Source: Roseibium sp. MMSF_3544
GTDB taxonomy: Bacteria > Pseudomonadota > Alphaproteobacteria > Rhizobiales > Stappiaceae
Reading direction: 5' to 3'
Length of the DNA: 57,307 bases
Assembly: GCF_030732845.1 (NCBI RefSeq)
Contig: NZ_JASHKA010000030.1
Coordinates: 1 to 57,307 of the forward strand
This document shows, piece by piece, positions 35,934 to 44,795 of this stretch; positions within the stretch are counted from its first letter, which is position 1; every line of letters starts with the position of its first letter. The notes under the pieces are model-generated. The model worked only from the letters and a program-made list of their open reading frames with translations, made no database searches and was not told the origin of the DNA. The translations under genes were made by a program, and so were the position numbers.

Positions 35934-36908
35934 CTATGGAATGAGCACCAGTTTTCCCGCATTCCCGGTCTGAACCACAAGCTCATGGGCTTTGGCAGCG
36001 TCGGCCAAGGGGAACTCTCGTCCGACTTTAGGTTTGATGGTTCCTTCTGCCGCCGCTGCAAGGATATCCGCCATGATGTCGGTCAGCAGCGCCTCCGATA
36101 CATTCCAAAGCATGACACCACGAATATCGAGTTCTTTCATCATGGCCATGCGCGGGTTGATTTCGATCTCCCCCCGATTGCCGATGATGATTATCCGGCC
36201 GTGTAGCGCGGCAAGTTCAAGGTCCGCGGCAAGATTTACATTTGCCAGCATTTCCAGGATGAGATCGGGACCGCCGCCGCCGCAGACCTGCTTGACGGTG
36301 TCGAGATATCCGGGCTCGGAATGATTGACCGCGTGGTCCGCGCCTTCGTCCAGAACCAGCTGCAGTCCCTCTTTTGAGCCGGCGCTGCCGATGACTTTAA
36401 GACCGGCCCGTTTCGCGAGCTGGATCGCCGAGGTGCCGACCGAGCCGCTCGCACCGTGGATGAACACCGTTTCTCCGCTCCTTGCGCCACCACGCGCGAA
36501 AAGCGCGTAATGGGCGGTAGGATAGGAGACGCCGAATGCCACCGCTTCTGCATAGCTGATGCCGTCGGGAATGGGCAGGACGTGTGTTGCGGGACGTTTG
36601 GCCAGTTCCGCGTAGCAGCCGGTGAAATCGAGCCCCATCGCGACACCTGCAAACACGCGATCACCAACAGCCAGTCCGGAGACATTTTCACCAACCGCAA
36701 GAACATCACCGGCCGCATCGCCGCCCGGGATACAGGGCAGGGGCGGTTGAATGCGGTAGGTGCCGTTGCGCATATAGGTATCGGCGGGATTCACACCGGC
36801 CGCTTTCACCTGAATGATCACGTCGTCCGGACCCGGCACCGGATCCGGCACGTCGTCCAGCCGGAGTACTTCCGGCCCACCAAAGCTATGAAACTGAACG
36901 GCTTTCAT
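35934..36908 (-). CDS. Zinc-free MDR-type quinone oxidoreductase
   Basis: The 324-residue medium-chain reductase resembles NADPH:quinone reductase (QOR). The N-terminal MKAVQFHSFGGPEVLRLDDVP and the nucleotide-binding GASGSVGTSAIQLAKRAGLKVIG are typical; the structural-zinc cysteines of alcohol dehydrogenases are absent. It would reduce quinones or enones with NADPH. ATG 36908 has TGGGGA upstream and begins with the standard MKAV; the 14-residue extension was rejected. A palindrome at 36956-36972 lies in its leader. Confidence 0.88.
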   Translation of the reverse strand: MKAVQFHSFGGPEVLRLDDVPDPVPGPDDVIIQVKAAGVNPADTYMRNGTYRIQPPLPCIPGGDAAGDVLAVGENVSGLAVGDRVFAGVAMGLDFTGCYAELAKRPATHVLPIPDGISYAEAVAFGVSYPTAHYALFARGGARSGETVFIHGASGSVGTSAIQLAKRAGLKVIGSAGSKEGLQLVLDEGADHAVNHSEPGYLDTVKQVCGGGGPDLILEMLANVNLAADLELAALHGRIIIIGNRGEIEINPRMAMMKELDIRGVMLWNVSEALLTDIMADILAAAAEGTIKPKVGREFPLADAAKAHELVVQTGNAGKLVLIP

Positions 36909-36955
36909 AATCCCCAACCAACTTTGCTTGGCCCACGCAACGACCTGCATTCAAT

Positions 36956-36972
36956 CTTGTTTTCTAAACAAG
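36956..36972. promoter_or_regulatory. Palindromic candidate operator of the quinone oxidoreductase gene
   Basis: CTTGTTT-TCT-AAACAAG, a perfect 7-bp dyad 48 bp upstream of the qor start, with a further AAACAA copy at 36982. It is AT-rich, without a T run, so an operator fits better than a terminator for hisG. Confidence 0.5.
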
Positions 36973-37023
36973 CCAATCGTTAAACAATAACTGCTGCCTG
37001 ATCTAGCCCACCGGCAGCCCGGC

Positions 37024-37992
37024 TTAGCCGCCGACCTTCTCTTTCAACGGCGCAAAGAGTGGGTTTTCCCTCGAGAAAACATAGTCGAGGGTCTCCACCG
37101 TCACTGTGTCCGCGCCTTCCTCGATCAGGAGCTGGGCGCAGTCGGCGACGGCGTCCTTCGGGCAAAGCACATTGACGCGGCTGAGGTCATTGCTTTCAGA
37201 AAAGCGCTGGATGGCGCCGACCCTGCTGACGGCGCGAAGGGCCTGGGTTCTGTCATCAACAACGGCCTTAACCAGCCTGACATTGCGCGCAGCTTCTTCG
37301 GCGGCGACGCGGTCGAGGATCGCACGCGCACCCGCAAGGGCTGTCGCGGACCACTCCGCATTCATCGACGCCACCAGATTGGCCTGGCTTTTCAGGATCA
37401 CGCCATCGGCCAGGATCTTCAGGTTGTTGGCATGCAGCGTCGAGCCCGTTGTGGTGATGTCGACAATAAGCTCTGCCGATCCTGCAGCCGGAGCACCTTC
37501 CGTGGCCCCGGCGCTTTCCACGATCCGGTAATCGGCAATGCCGTGCTGCGCGAAATAGGCACGGGTGAGGTGGACGTATTTGGTCGCAACGCGCAAGCGG
37601 CGGCTGTGCCGGCTGCGAAAGTCGGACGCAACATCGCTCAGATCCGCCATGGTCTCCACGTCGATCCACGCTTTGGGAACGGCAACAACGACATCGGCCG
37701 GCCCGAAACCGAGCGGTGTGACGATGTGAACCGTGTTTGCAGGATCGGAAATGTTCTCCTCGACGAGATCAAGGCCTGTGACACCGAAATGAACCGCACC
37801 ATCTGAGAGCGCCCGCGCAATTTCAGACGCCGACAGAAAGGCGATCTCCACATTGTGCAAGCCCTTGATCGCGCCGCGATAGTTGCGCGCGCCGCCCGGT
37901 TGCAGGACTTTCAGCCCCGCGCGTCCGAAGAAGGCATGGGTGTTTTCCTGCAGGCGGCCCTTGGAAGGAATGGCGATGATCAGGTTGCTCAT
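37024..37992 (-). CDS. hisG: ATP phosphoribosyltransferase catalytic subunit with C-terminal extension
   Basis: This enzyme catalyses the first step of histidine synthesis: ATP plus PRPP gives phosphoribosyl-ATP. The 322-residue protein has the N-terminal AIPSKGRLQENT, SEIARALSDGAVHFGVTGLDLVEE and the PRPP loop ELIVDITTTGSTLHANNLK. The usual short HisG stops near 210-230 residues; here roughly 100 more follow (from AVVDDRTQALRAVSR). Even so, the gene is paired with hisZ, whose product is the regulatory partner of short HisG. Bradyrhizobium-type HisG has this length in my recollection. It is the last gene of hisS-hisZ-hisG, 8 bp after hisZ. Confidence 0.93.
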   Translation of the reverse strand: MSNLIIAIPSKGRLQENTHAFFGRAGLKVLQPGGARNYRGAIKGLHNVEIAFLSASEIARALSDGAVHFGVTGLDLVEENISDPANTVHIVTPLGFGPADVVVAVPKAWIDVETMADLSDVASDFRSRHSRRLRVATKYVHLTRAYFAQHGIADYRIVESAGATEGAPAAGSAELIVDITTTGSTLHANNLKILADGVILKSQANLVASMNAEWSATALAGARAILDRVAAEEAARNVRLVKAVVDDRTQALRAVSRVGAIQRFSESNDLSRVNVLCPKDAVADCAQLLIEEGADTVTVETLDYVFSRENPLFAPLKEKVGG

Positions 37993-38000
37993 GGTTCAGG

Positions 38001-39155
38001 TCATTTCCCAATGCTATCGGCGATCCGGTCCAGCCACATCGAAAAGCCGATCGCTGGCACGTTTTCACCGGCCCCGAGAAGTGTCAGCAGCTTGTCGTAA
38101 CGGCCGCCACCGACAAGCGGTCCGATGACGTCACCCGAAGCCGCATGGATCTCGAACACGAAACCGGAATAGTAATCGAGCCGGCGGCCGAACTCTGCCG
38201 CAAAGGTCAAGGTGGAAGGGGCGATGCCTTTCGCATCCAGTGCCAGGAGACGTTGCTCGAAGGCCGCAATCGGGGCGTCCAGATCGAGGCCGGACCTGTT
38301 GCCGAACGCGCGTAGAGCGTCGACGGCGTTGCTGCCATCGGCCTTCAGCGCGAGATAGTCTCTCAACGTCTCCGCTGCCTTGTCGTGACCGCGTCCCGCG
38401 CTGGCAAGAGCGGCCTGTTCCAGGAACCTTTCGGCGATTTCACTTGGCGTGCGTCCACCGACAGCAGATATGCCGGCGATCGACAGGAGATCCTCAACGA
38501 CGGCATGGGCTGCGGTCGGGTCGGCTCCTTCAAGTGCGGACAGGAAGCCGAGGCGAACATCCCGGCTGTCATCGTCTGAGGAGTCACCGCCGGCCATGCG
38601 ATCGATCGCCGCCGACAGCTTGTCGGTTTCGCCGAACAGGTCACGCAACCGCCGCCGCCACACGACCGGAAGATCGAGGCTTGCAAGAACGGCCGCAAAC
38701 AGCGTTTCGTCGCCGATGCGGATGGTGTGTGATGTTGCGCCGAATGCGTTGAGTGCACTTACCGAAAGCGCCAGCAGATCGGCGTCGGCTTCAGCAATAT
38801 CCGTCCGGCCAAGGCTTTCGGCGCCGAGCTGGGGGATCTCGCCGAGACCTTCGGCGCGCTGCCGAAAGACCGGCCCATGATAGCAATAGGCTGCCGGCAG
38901 CCCGGCGTTACCCGAGGCAACGTGGTGGCGGCCGACCGGTATCGTGAAATCCGGACGCAGACACAGGTCGGTACCGCCGCTGCCCTGGGTCAGGTAAAGC
39001 CGCCTGCGGATATCCTCACCGGTGAGATCCAGAAAGACGTCCGCCGGTTGCAGGATGGGCGGATTGACCAGTGCGTGGCCTGCATCCTTGAGCAAGGTCA
39101 GAACCGCTTCGATCTGTGCCGGATCAAGTCCGTCTGTCTTCTCCGCCGCTGCCAT
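38001..39155 (-). CDS. hisZ: ATP phosphoribosyltransferase regulatory subunit HisZ
   Basis: This 384-residue paralogue of the catalytic domain of histidyl-tRNA synthetase confers histidine feedback on HisG. It keeps the fold (LRPDFTIPVGRHHVASGNAGLPAAYCYHGPVFR, AAEFGRRLDYYSGFVFEIHA, LVGGGRYDKLLTLLG) but lacks the C-terminal anticodon-binding domain and the intact HisA/motif residues. It lies 3 bp after hisS, and hisG follows 8 bp downstream. The family is clear from length and context. Confidence 0.93.
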   Translation of the reverse strand: MAAAEKTDGLDPAQIEAVLTLLKDAGHALVNPPILQPADVFLDLTGEDIRRRLYLTQGSGGTDLCLRPDFTIPVGRHHVASGNAGLPAAYCYHGPVFRQRAEGLGEIPQLGAESLGRTDIAEADADLLALSVSALNAFGATSHTIRIGDETLFAAVLASLDLPVVWRRRLRDLFGETDKLSAAIDRMAGGDSSDDDSRDVRLGFLSALEGADPTAAHAVVEDLLSIAGISAVGGRTPSEIAERFLEQAALASAGRGHDKAAETLRDYLALKADGSNAVDALRAFGNRSGLDLDAPIAAFEQRLLALDAKGIAPSTLTFAAEFGRRLDYYSGFVFEIHAASGDVIGPLVGGGRYDKLLTLLGAGENVPAIGFSMWLDRIADSIGK

Positions 39156-39158
39156 GCC

Positions 39159-40625
39159 TCACACCTCGTTCTGACGTTTGCGGTCGTCCGCCTGCCCGTC
39201 GAGAATGTCTTTCACCGCCGAGACCAGATCCGTCTCCTTGACGGTGACCTGCGCCGGGCGGCTCTCGCGCCAGGTGATGTTGTCGGTGATTTCTTCCGAC
39301 AGACGTTTGCCCTCGATCAGGTCCTTGATCTGAAGCTCCCCGGCGTCCCGTTCGTCAGAGCCCTGAATGATGGCCACCGGACAACCGCGCCGGTCGGCAT
39401 ATTTGAGCTGGTTGCCGAATTTCTTCCAGTTGCCTTGGTACATTTCCGCGCGGATACCGGCAGCACGCAAGTCCTGCACCATTTTCTGGTAACGCCCGAG
39501 CGCCTCGATATCGCCGTCCATGACCGTGATAAGCACCGGTGCGACGACGTCGGATGTATCCAGCTTGCCCAGGTTTTTCAGGGCGGTCATCAACCGCGAG
39601 ACACCCATGGAAAAGCCGGTCGCCGGAACATCCCGCCCCGTAAATCGCTTGACCAGTCCGTCATATCGGCCGCCACCGCCAACAGAGCCGAATTGAACGA
39701 CTTCGCCCTTTTCGTTGGTCACGTCGAAGAGCAACTCGGCCTCGTAAACGGGGCCCGTATAGTATTCCAAGCCGCGCACGACCGAAGGATCAATCTTGAT
39801 CCGGTCGACTTCATACCCGCAAGCCTTGAACATTGCCGCCATGGTGTTCAGCTCGCTGATGCCTTCGTTTTCAAGCGCGCCGGTGCCGGACACAAAGGCG
39901 ATGATGGTGTCGATGGCGGTGGTCTCAAGACCTGCTCCGTTTGTGAAGTCACCACTTTCGTCCTTGCGGCCATCCCCGAGCAAGAGGCGCACGCCTTCAA
40001 TGCCGAACTTGTCCAGTTTGTCGATGGCTCTTAGAACTGTCAGGCGGCGTTCTTCATGTGCTTCGCCCCCAAGCCCGATGGACTCAAGAACGCCGTCCAG
40101 GACCTTCCGGTTGTTGACCCGGATGACATATTGACCGCGCTCAATTCCGAGGGCTTCCATCGTGTCCGCCATCATCATGCACATCTCTGCGTCCGCCTGA
40201 ACGCCGGGCGCGCCGACCGTGTCGGCGTCGAACTGCATGAACTGGCGGAACCGGCCGGGTCCAGGCTTTTCGTTCCGGAACACCCAGCCGGCACGATAGG
40301 TCCGGTAGGGAAGCTGGATGTCGTTGATGTTTTCCGAGACATGGCGGGCGAGCGGTGCGGTCAGATCATAGCGCAGGCTCATCCATTGCTCGTCTTCATC
40401 CTGAACCGAGAAGACGCCAGCGTTCGGGCGATCGGTATCGGGCAGGAATTTTCCGAGGCAGTCGGTATATTCGAAGGCCGGGGTTTCGACGGGATCGAAG
40501 CCGTAATGCTCGTAGACCGCACGGATTTGGGCGAGCATTTCATCCGTTGCGCGGATGTCCCCGGCAGAGCGGTCGGCAAAGCCCCGCGGCAGGCGGGCCT
40601 TCAGTTTGTTCGATTTTTTGGCCAT
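39159..40625 (-). CDS. hisS: Histidyl-tRNA synthetase
   Basis: This 488-residue class II synthetase charges tRNA-His. Motif 2 is in YRAGWVFRNEKPGPGRFRQFMQFDADTVG, the HisA motif is RGLEYYTGPVYEAEL, and motif 3 is GGGGRYDGLVKRFTGRDVPATGFSMGVSRL. The C-terminal region (VAPVLITVMDGDIEALGRYQK onward) is the anticodon-binding domain. The long alphaproteobacterial form is present, with KKSNKLKARLPRGFADRSAGD at the N-terminus. It is first in hisS-hisZ-hisG. The basic N-terminus and weak ribosome site leave a small doubt about the start. Confidence 0.95.
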   Translation of the reverse strand: MAKKSNKLKARLPRGFADRSAGDIRATDEMLAQIRAVYEHYGFDPVETPAFEYTDCLGKFLPDTDRPNAGVFSVQDEDEQWMSLRYDLTAPLARHVSENINDIQLPYRTYRAGWVFRNEKPGPGRFRQFMQFDADTVGAPGVQADAEMCMMMADTMEALGIERGQYVIRVNNRKVLDGVLESIGLGGEAHEERRLTVLRAIDKLDKFGIEGVRLLLGDGRKDESGDFTNGAGLETTAIDTIIAFVSGTGALENEGISELNTMAAMFKACGYEVDRIKIDPSVVRGLEYYTGPVYEAELLFDVTNEKGEVVQFGSVGGGGRYDGLVKRFTGRDVPATGFSMGVSRLMTALKNLGKLDTSDVVAPVLITVMDGDIEALGRYQKMVQDLRAAGIRAEMYQGNWKKFGNQLKYADRRGCPVAIIQGSDERDAGELQIKDLIEGKRLSEEITDNITWRESRPAQVTVKETDLVSAVKDILDGQADDRKRQNEV

Positions 40626-41001
40626 GAAGTCGTCAGATCCCGGCGAGTACCTTGCCGGTGGCCGTCAAATGCGAGCGGCGACCGGTCCTCATTTCAATTG
40701 CGGTTGTCCTAGACGAAACGGCAGATGAGGGCAAGGTTGACCGCGTCGGTCATCGATACGGCCGTCATCTGTTGCGACAGCCCGCGGGAGTGAGCGTGCC
40801 GCTGCCTTGTTTGCATCACACTTGCAGGTAAAAGGGGACCTGATACGCAAGCGGGCAGTGGAAAGACGTGCTCGAACGGGAAACTGTCGCGTCTTTGCTT
40901 GTATTTAACCTCTGGCAGGCTATGGTCCGCGCAAATTTCTTTAAGAGGAAATGGGCCCGGCATCCGGTCACCTCGGAATTTTTGGCGGACAAGGTTGGAA
41001 A
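40626..41001. other. Non-coding gap between divergent hisS and the glycosyltransferase gene
   Basis: About 375 bp separate the divergent starts. I find no gene, terminator or clear dyad; promoters for both directions should lie here but I cannot mark them. Confidence 0.4.
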
Positions 41002-42162
41002 ATGGAAAGCGCAGCGAGCATTGCACAAGGCACTGCGGAACAGAGCTTGGACGAGCGCCGGCAGATGTCTGACGCGCATGTCGCAGAACTCAGTGTCGTG
41101 CTTCCGAGCTTCAACGAAGCCAAGAACATTCCCATCCTGATCGAGCTTCTTGACAAGGCCCTTGCCGGTGTCGCGTGGGAAGCAATCGTTGTTGACGACA
41201 ATTCGCCTGATGGCACGACCGAAGTTGCCCGATCCATTGCGCAAAGCGATCCGCGTGTCCGCGTGATCCGCAGGATTGGCCGTCGCAGCCTTTCGGGCGC
41301 CTGTATCGAGGGCATCCTGTCGTCATCCGCACCATTCGTCGCCGTAATGGACGCCGACCTGCAGCATGACGAAACACTGCTTCCGAAAATGCTGGCGGCA
41401 ATCAGGCAGGACGACACGGATCTTGTCGTTGCCAGCCGCAAGGTTGAAGGCGGAACGGTCGGCGAGGGTCTGTCGGCCGTGCGCGCCTGGGGCTCCAATA
41501 TTGCCAACGGCCTCGCCCAGAAACTTCTCAACGTCACCTTGAGTGACCCGATGAGCGGCTTTTTCATGGTCCGCCGGGAAAAAGCTGAAGAAATCGCGCC
41601 GAAGCTGTCACCGATGGGTTTCAAGGTCCTGCTGGATCTTGTGTCCAGCGCGGGCGGTACGCTCAAGATCAAGGAGCTGCCCTTCACGTTCCGTGAGCGC
41701 CAGCACGGCGAGAGCAAGCTGGATACGCTGGTCACACTCGACTATTTCGGCCTCTTGCTTGCCAAGTATTTTGGCGACATCGTCTCCGTTCGCTTTCTGA
41801 TGTTTGGGCTTGTCGGGCTGAGCGGGCTCGTGGTTCACCTCGTCGCCCTGCGCATTTTTCTGCTTGGCGGCATGGAGTTCAACCTGGCGCAGACAGCGGC
41901 ATCCTTTGTTGCCATGACCTCCAACTTCTTCCTGAACAACCAGCTCACCTACCGGGACCGGCGCTTGCGCGGCTTCAAGGCCCTCATCGGCCTTCTGACC
42001 TTCTACGCCGTCTGTTCGGTCGGTGTGCTTGCAAATGTCGGCGTTGCCAACCTGATCTATGCCGGCCCGTCCTACTGGTGGTTTGCCGGCACGGCTGGTG
42101 CGATCATGGGCGCAGTCTGGAACTACGCGGCCAGCTCTGCACTGACCTGGCGGAAGTCGTAA
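41002..42162 (+). CDS. Polyprenyl-phosphate glycosyltransferase fused to GtrA
   Basis: This 386-residue membrane protein joins a GT2 domain of the DPM1/ArnC type to a GtrA domain. The GT2 part has SVVLPSFNEAKNIPILIELL, VVDDNSPDGTTEVA and the metal motif VMDADLQHDE, with the acceptor motif RERQHGESKL. The GtrA part (about 260-386) has four helices, starting FLMFGLVGLSGLVVHLVAL, with FFLNNQLTYRDRR. It should load a sugar on polyprenyl phosphate and perhaps flip it. The GT39 gene follows in 10 bp. ATG 41002 with AAGG upstream is preferred; an ORF from 40951 has no signal. Confidence 0.9.
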   Translation: MESAASIAQGTAEQSLDERRQMSDAHVAELSVVLPSFNEAKNIPILIELLDKALAGVAWEAIVVDDNSPDGTTEVARSIAQSDPRVRVIRRIGRRSLSGACIEGILSSSAPFVAVMDADLQHDETLLPKMLAAIRQDDTDLVVASRKVEGGTVGEGLSAVRAWGSNIANGLAQKLLNVTLSDPMSGFFMVRREKAEEIAPKLSPMGFKVLLDLVSSAGGTLKIKELPFTFRERQHGESKLDTLVTLDYFGLLLAKYFGDIVSVRFLMFGLVGLSGLVVHLVALRIFLLGGMEFNLAQTAASFVAMTSNFFLNNQLTYRDRRLRGFKALIGLLTFYAVCSVGVLANVGVANLIYAGPSYWWFAGTAGAIMGAVWNYAASSALTWRKS

Positions 42163-42172
42163 ACGACGGAAT

Positions 42173-43672
42173 TTGAAGACATTGGCAAAGGCTGAAGATC
42201 TGCCGTTTCTCCTGCGACCGGCCGGGTTGGTCCTGATCGTCGGATTGCTGACAGCGCTCAAGATGTTCGCCGCCGCCAATGCGCATCTGGTCGAGGATGA
42301 AGCCTATTACCGCATCTGGGGGCTTTTTCCTGCGCTCAGCTATTACGACCATCCACCCATGATCGGCTGGTGGATCTCGGCAGGACAGGCCGTTTTCGGC
42401 GATACGATTTTCGCCGTGCGTGCGCTCGTTGTCTTCTCTGGACTGGTGGGTTCTCTTGCACTTTGGCGCACAGCCGCGATCTTGTTCGATCAGCGCACCG
42501 CTGGGTGGGCCGTCCTGTTCCTGAATGCCAGTCTGTTGGTTGGCATTGGCGGCATTCTGGCGACACCCGATGCCCCATCTGTCGTGTTCTGGGGGCTCAC
42601 GTTCTGGGCGCTTGCCGAATTATCGCGCTCCGGAAATGCCAACTGGTGGCTGGTTGTCGGCCTGATGGCCGGCTGCGGGCTCCTGTCCAAATACTCCGTA
42701 CTGTTCCTGGGAGCCGGTATCGTGCTGTGGCTTTTGTGGGTGCCGGAGGCGCGCCGCTGGTGGAGCGCCTGGCAGCTCTGGGCGGGCGGCCTGGTCGCGC
42801 TGCTGTGTTTCTCCCCGGTGCTTTACTGGAACCACCTTCATGAGTGGGCGAGCTTCTACAAGCAGTTCGGCCGGGCCGGTGGCGGCGGTTTCACGGCGAA
42901 ATACACCTTTGAGTTTCTCGGCGCGCTGATCGGGCTATTGAACCCGCTGATCGCTGTTCTGGCGCTCTTCGGCGCGGCGACCCTTTTTAAGGCCTTGCGG
43001 GCAAGGGACAGCGCAGCATCCCTGGTTCTGCTGACCTCATTGCCGTTTCTGATTTATCTCACCTACCATTCGCTGCATGCGCGCGTTCAGGCGAACTGGC
43101 CAGCGCCGCTCTTTCCGGCACTGGCGCTGATGGCTGCAGTTTACGTGGCGAACTTGGCGCGCGAACAGCATTTTTGGCGCAGGATCGCCGCGGCCGGCGT
43201 AGGCATCGGCGTCGGAGTGGCGATCCTGGTTCAACTTCACGCCGTCACACCGTTTACAGGGCAGTTCGCCCGAAAGGATCCGACATTCCAGTTGCGCGGT
43301 TGGGACGAGATTGGCGCACAGCTGGATGAGCTGGCAAAAGCGGAAGGTGCCGCCTATGTCGTCACGACGAGCTACGGTCTCAACGGCCAGATCGACTTCC
43401 TGATGAGAGGCGACCTGCCGGTGATCCAGCTTACGGAGCGCATTCGCTACATCATGTCGCCTCAGCCGACGACTGAGCTCTTCGAAGCGCCGGGGCTTTA
43501 CATCACTGAAAAACGCCGCGACAAGTCGGGTGATCTTCAAAAGAGCTTTTCGACGGTCGAGGAGCTTGGCGTTCTGGAGCGCCGGGTGAAGGGTGTTCCA
43601 CTCGAAGAAATCGCCGTCTACCGGGTTCAGGGGCCGGTGGGTCCGGTTTTCGAGCCGATTAGCTACAGGTGA
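42173..43672 (+). CDS. GT39/ArnT-like lipid-linked sugar transferase
   Basis: This 499-residue membrane glycosyltransferase has multiple helices in its first 370 residues. The first periplasmic loop bears the acidic catalytic motif VEDEAYYRIWGLFPALSYYDHPPMIGW, which is diagnostic of the PMT_2/ArnT/Rgt group. It transfers a sugar from a polyprenyl-phosphate donor to a lipid A, LPS-core or protein acceptor outside the membrane. The C-terminal 120 residues are soluble. The start is TTG with weak GGA; the gene starts 10 bp after the GT2-GtrA gene, which probably makes its donor. Confidence 0.88.
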   Translation: MKTLAKAEDLPFLLRPAGLVLIVGLLTALKMFAAANAHLVEDEAYYRIWGLFPALSYYDHPPMIGWWISAGQAVFGDTIFAVRALVVFSGLVGSLALWRTAAILFDQRTAGWAVLFLNASLLVGIGGILATPDAPSVVFWGLTFWALAELSRSGNANWWLVVGLMAGCGLLSKYSVLFLGAGIVLWLLWVPEARRWWSAWQLWAGGLVALLCFSPVLYWNHLHEWASFYKQFGRAGGGGFTAKYTFEFLGALIGLLNPLIAVLALFGAATLFKALRARDSAASLVLLTSLPFLIYLTYHSLHARVQANWPAPLFPALALMAAVYVANLAREQHFWRRIAAAGVGIGVGVAILVQLHAVTPFTGQFARKDPTFQLRGWDEIGAQLDELAKAEGAAYVVTTSYGLNGQIDFLMRGDLPVIQLTERIRYIMSPQPTTELFEAPGLYITEKRRDKSGDLQKSFSTVEELGVLERRVKGVPLEEIAVYRVQGPVGPVFEPISYR

Positions 43673-43778
43673 CCACCGCAACTTGTCGGATAAGGTTTGA
43701 AAGAGGCTTGCAAACCCATCCGGAATAACGCAGGGAGAGGGGTGGAACCCAGATTATCCGGCCCTTCTGTCTGAATTC

Positions 43779-44576
43779 ATGAAGCGAATCACTCTCGGAG
43801 CACTCGACTATGGCCTCGCCTTCGGCGTTGACCGGGCCTTGCGCGAACTTGCCGAAGCCGGACGCTTGAGCGCCGTTGGCGCGCTCGTCACGACGGAACT
43901 CTGGCCGCGTGAATTCAGACCGCTTCAGGAAACAGCGGAAAAAGTCGGCAAAAACGTATTGTTCGGTATCACGCTTGCCTTTAGCGGCGACAGGGTTTCG
44001 CCTGTGAGCACGCGCATGCAGGAAATCTACGGCGACCGCATGTTCACACGCCAGGGGCTTGAGAGACGCGCATTTTTCAGGCTGTTGCCAGACGAGGTCC
44101 TGTTCGACGAAGCTTTGGCGCAACTGGCACGCTACAGCGTGCTGATGCAGCGCCAGCCTGATTTTGTGGCGGTGCGCGAAAACCTTCTGACCCGTACATC
44201 TCTGGCAAAAATCGTCTTCAAAGCCGTGGAGCGTGCCGATTTCGCTCAACCGCCCCTGGTGATTTCACCACTTCGTTCGGGGCTCAAGACGCTCAGACTG
44301 GCGCGGCTCGCAAAAGCGCACGGCCTCAAGATGTTGCCCAAGGGGGAACCGCTTCCGCCGACCGCCGATGTCGAAGAGTTGCACAAGCTGCTGTATAACC
44401 ATTTCGACGGTATGAGTGACCGGAGTTTCGTCGCCTCCATTCCAGGGCGGTCGGACGATCGGCTGATGCGCGAAGAGCCACGCAAGAAGATTGCCGTCCG
44501 GGAATGTCAGTACGAGGTTCTTTCGAGCAACCGGTTTTTTCACACGCTCGACCGCAAAAACGTGTTTTTGAACTGA
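43779..44576 (+). CDS. Degenerate ChbG/HpnK (YdjC) family protein
   Basis: The 265-residue protein aligns with ChbG/HpnK (YdjC) deacetylases: DYGLAFGVDRALRELAEAGRLSAVGALVTTE and FGITLAFSGDRVSP match their N-terminal half. The metal ligands are mostly gone: the family motif ADDFG is ALDYG, the GxHL motif is GITL, and the later D-x-H-x-H segment is PDFVAVREN with no His. It is probably a non-catalytic relative. It lies about 107 bp after the GT39 gene, so it may act with that module as a binding or scaffold protein. A terminator follows at 44616. Confidence 0.7.
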   Translation: MKRITLGALDYGLAFGVDRALRELAEAGRLSAVGALVTTELWPREFRPLQETAEKVGKNVLFGITLAFSGDRVSPVSTRMQEIYGDRMFTRQGLERRAFFRLLPDEVLFDEALAQLARYSVLMQRQPDFVAVRENLLTRTSLAKIVFKAVERADFAQPPLVISPLRSGLKTLRLARLAKAHGLKMLPKGEPLPPTADVEELHKLLYNHFDGMSDRSFVASIPGRSDDRLMREEPRKKIAVRECQYEVLSSNRFFHTLDRKNVFLN

Positions 44577-44615
44577 GCGAAGCACTGTCTTCGCGGAATT
44601 TTGATGAGTGAAACG

Positions 44616-44649
44616 AAAAAACGGCCCTGCGGGGAACAGAGCCGTTTTT
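44616..44649 (+). terminator. Rho-independent terminator
   Basis: AAAAACGGC and GCCGTTTTT enclose a 16-nt loop with an inner CTG/CAG pairing. It closes the GT2-GtrA, GT39, ChbG-like unit. Confidence 0.88.
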
Positions 44650-44725
44650 CGTGGAGGTCAAGAAGTGGGGAGGGGCGGCCCCGCTTCCATGACCATTGAT
44701 ATAGGCATTTTTTTCTTGAACGCAC

Positions 44726-44739
44726 GTGACGGACATCAC
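44726..44739. promoter_or_regulatory. CRP-like site ahead of the Crp-family gene
   Basis: GTGA-CGGACA-TCAC, flanked by C and A, is a GTGA-N6-TCAC dyad of the CRP class, 57 bp upstream of the Crp-family start. The protein's recognition helix has the CRP-type R-E-x-x-x-R pattern, so autoregulation is inferred. Confidence 0.6.
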
Positions 44740-44795
44740 AGGATTGCGTGTGGCCTGAAATTTTTGTCGTGATAGTCCTTTGGCAGGGGGTAGGT

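Noticed and set aside
38877..40034. A 385-codon plus-strand frame antisense to hisS and hisZ
   Set aside because: Shadow of two well-supported genes; no recognisable fold and no ribosome site.
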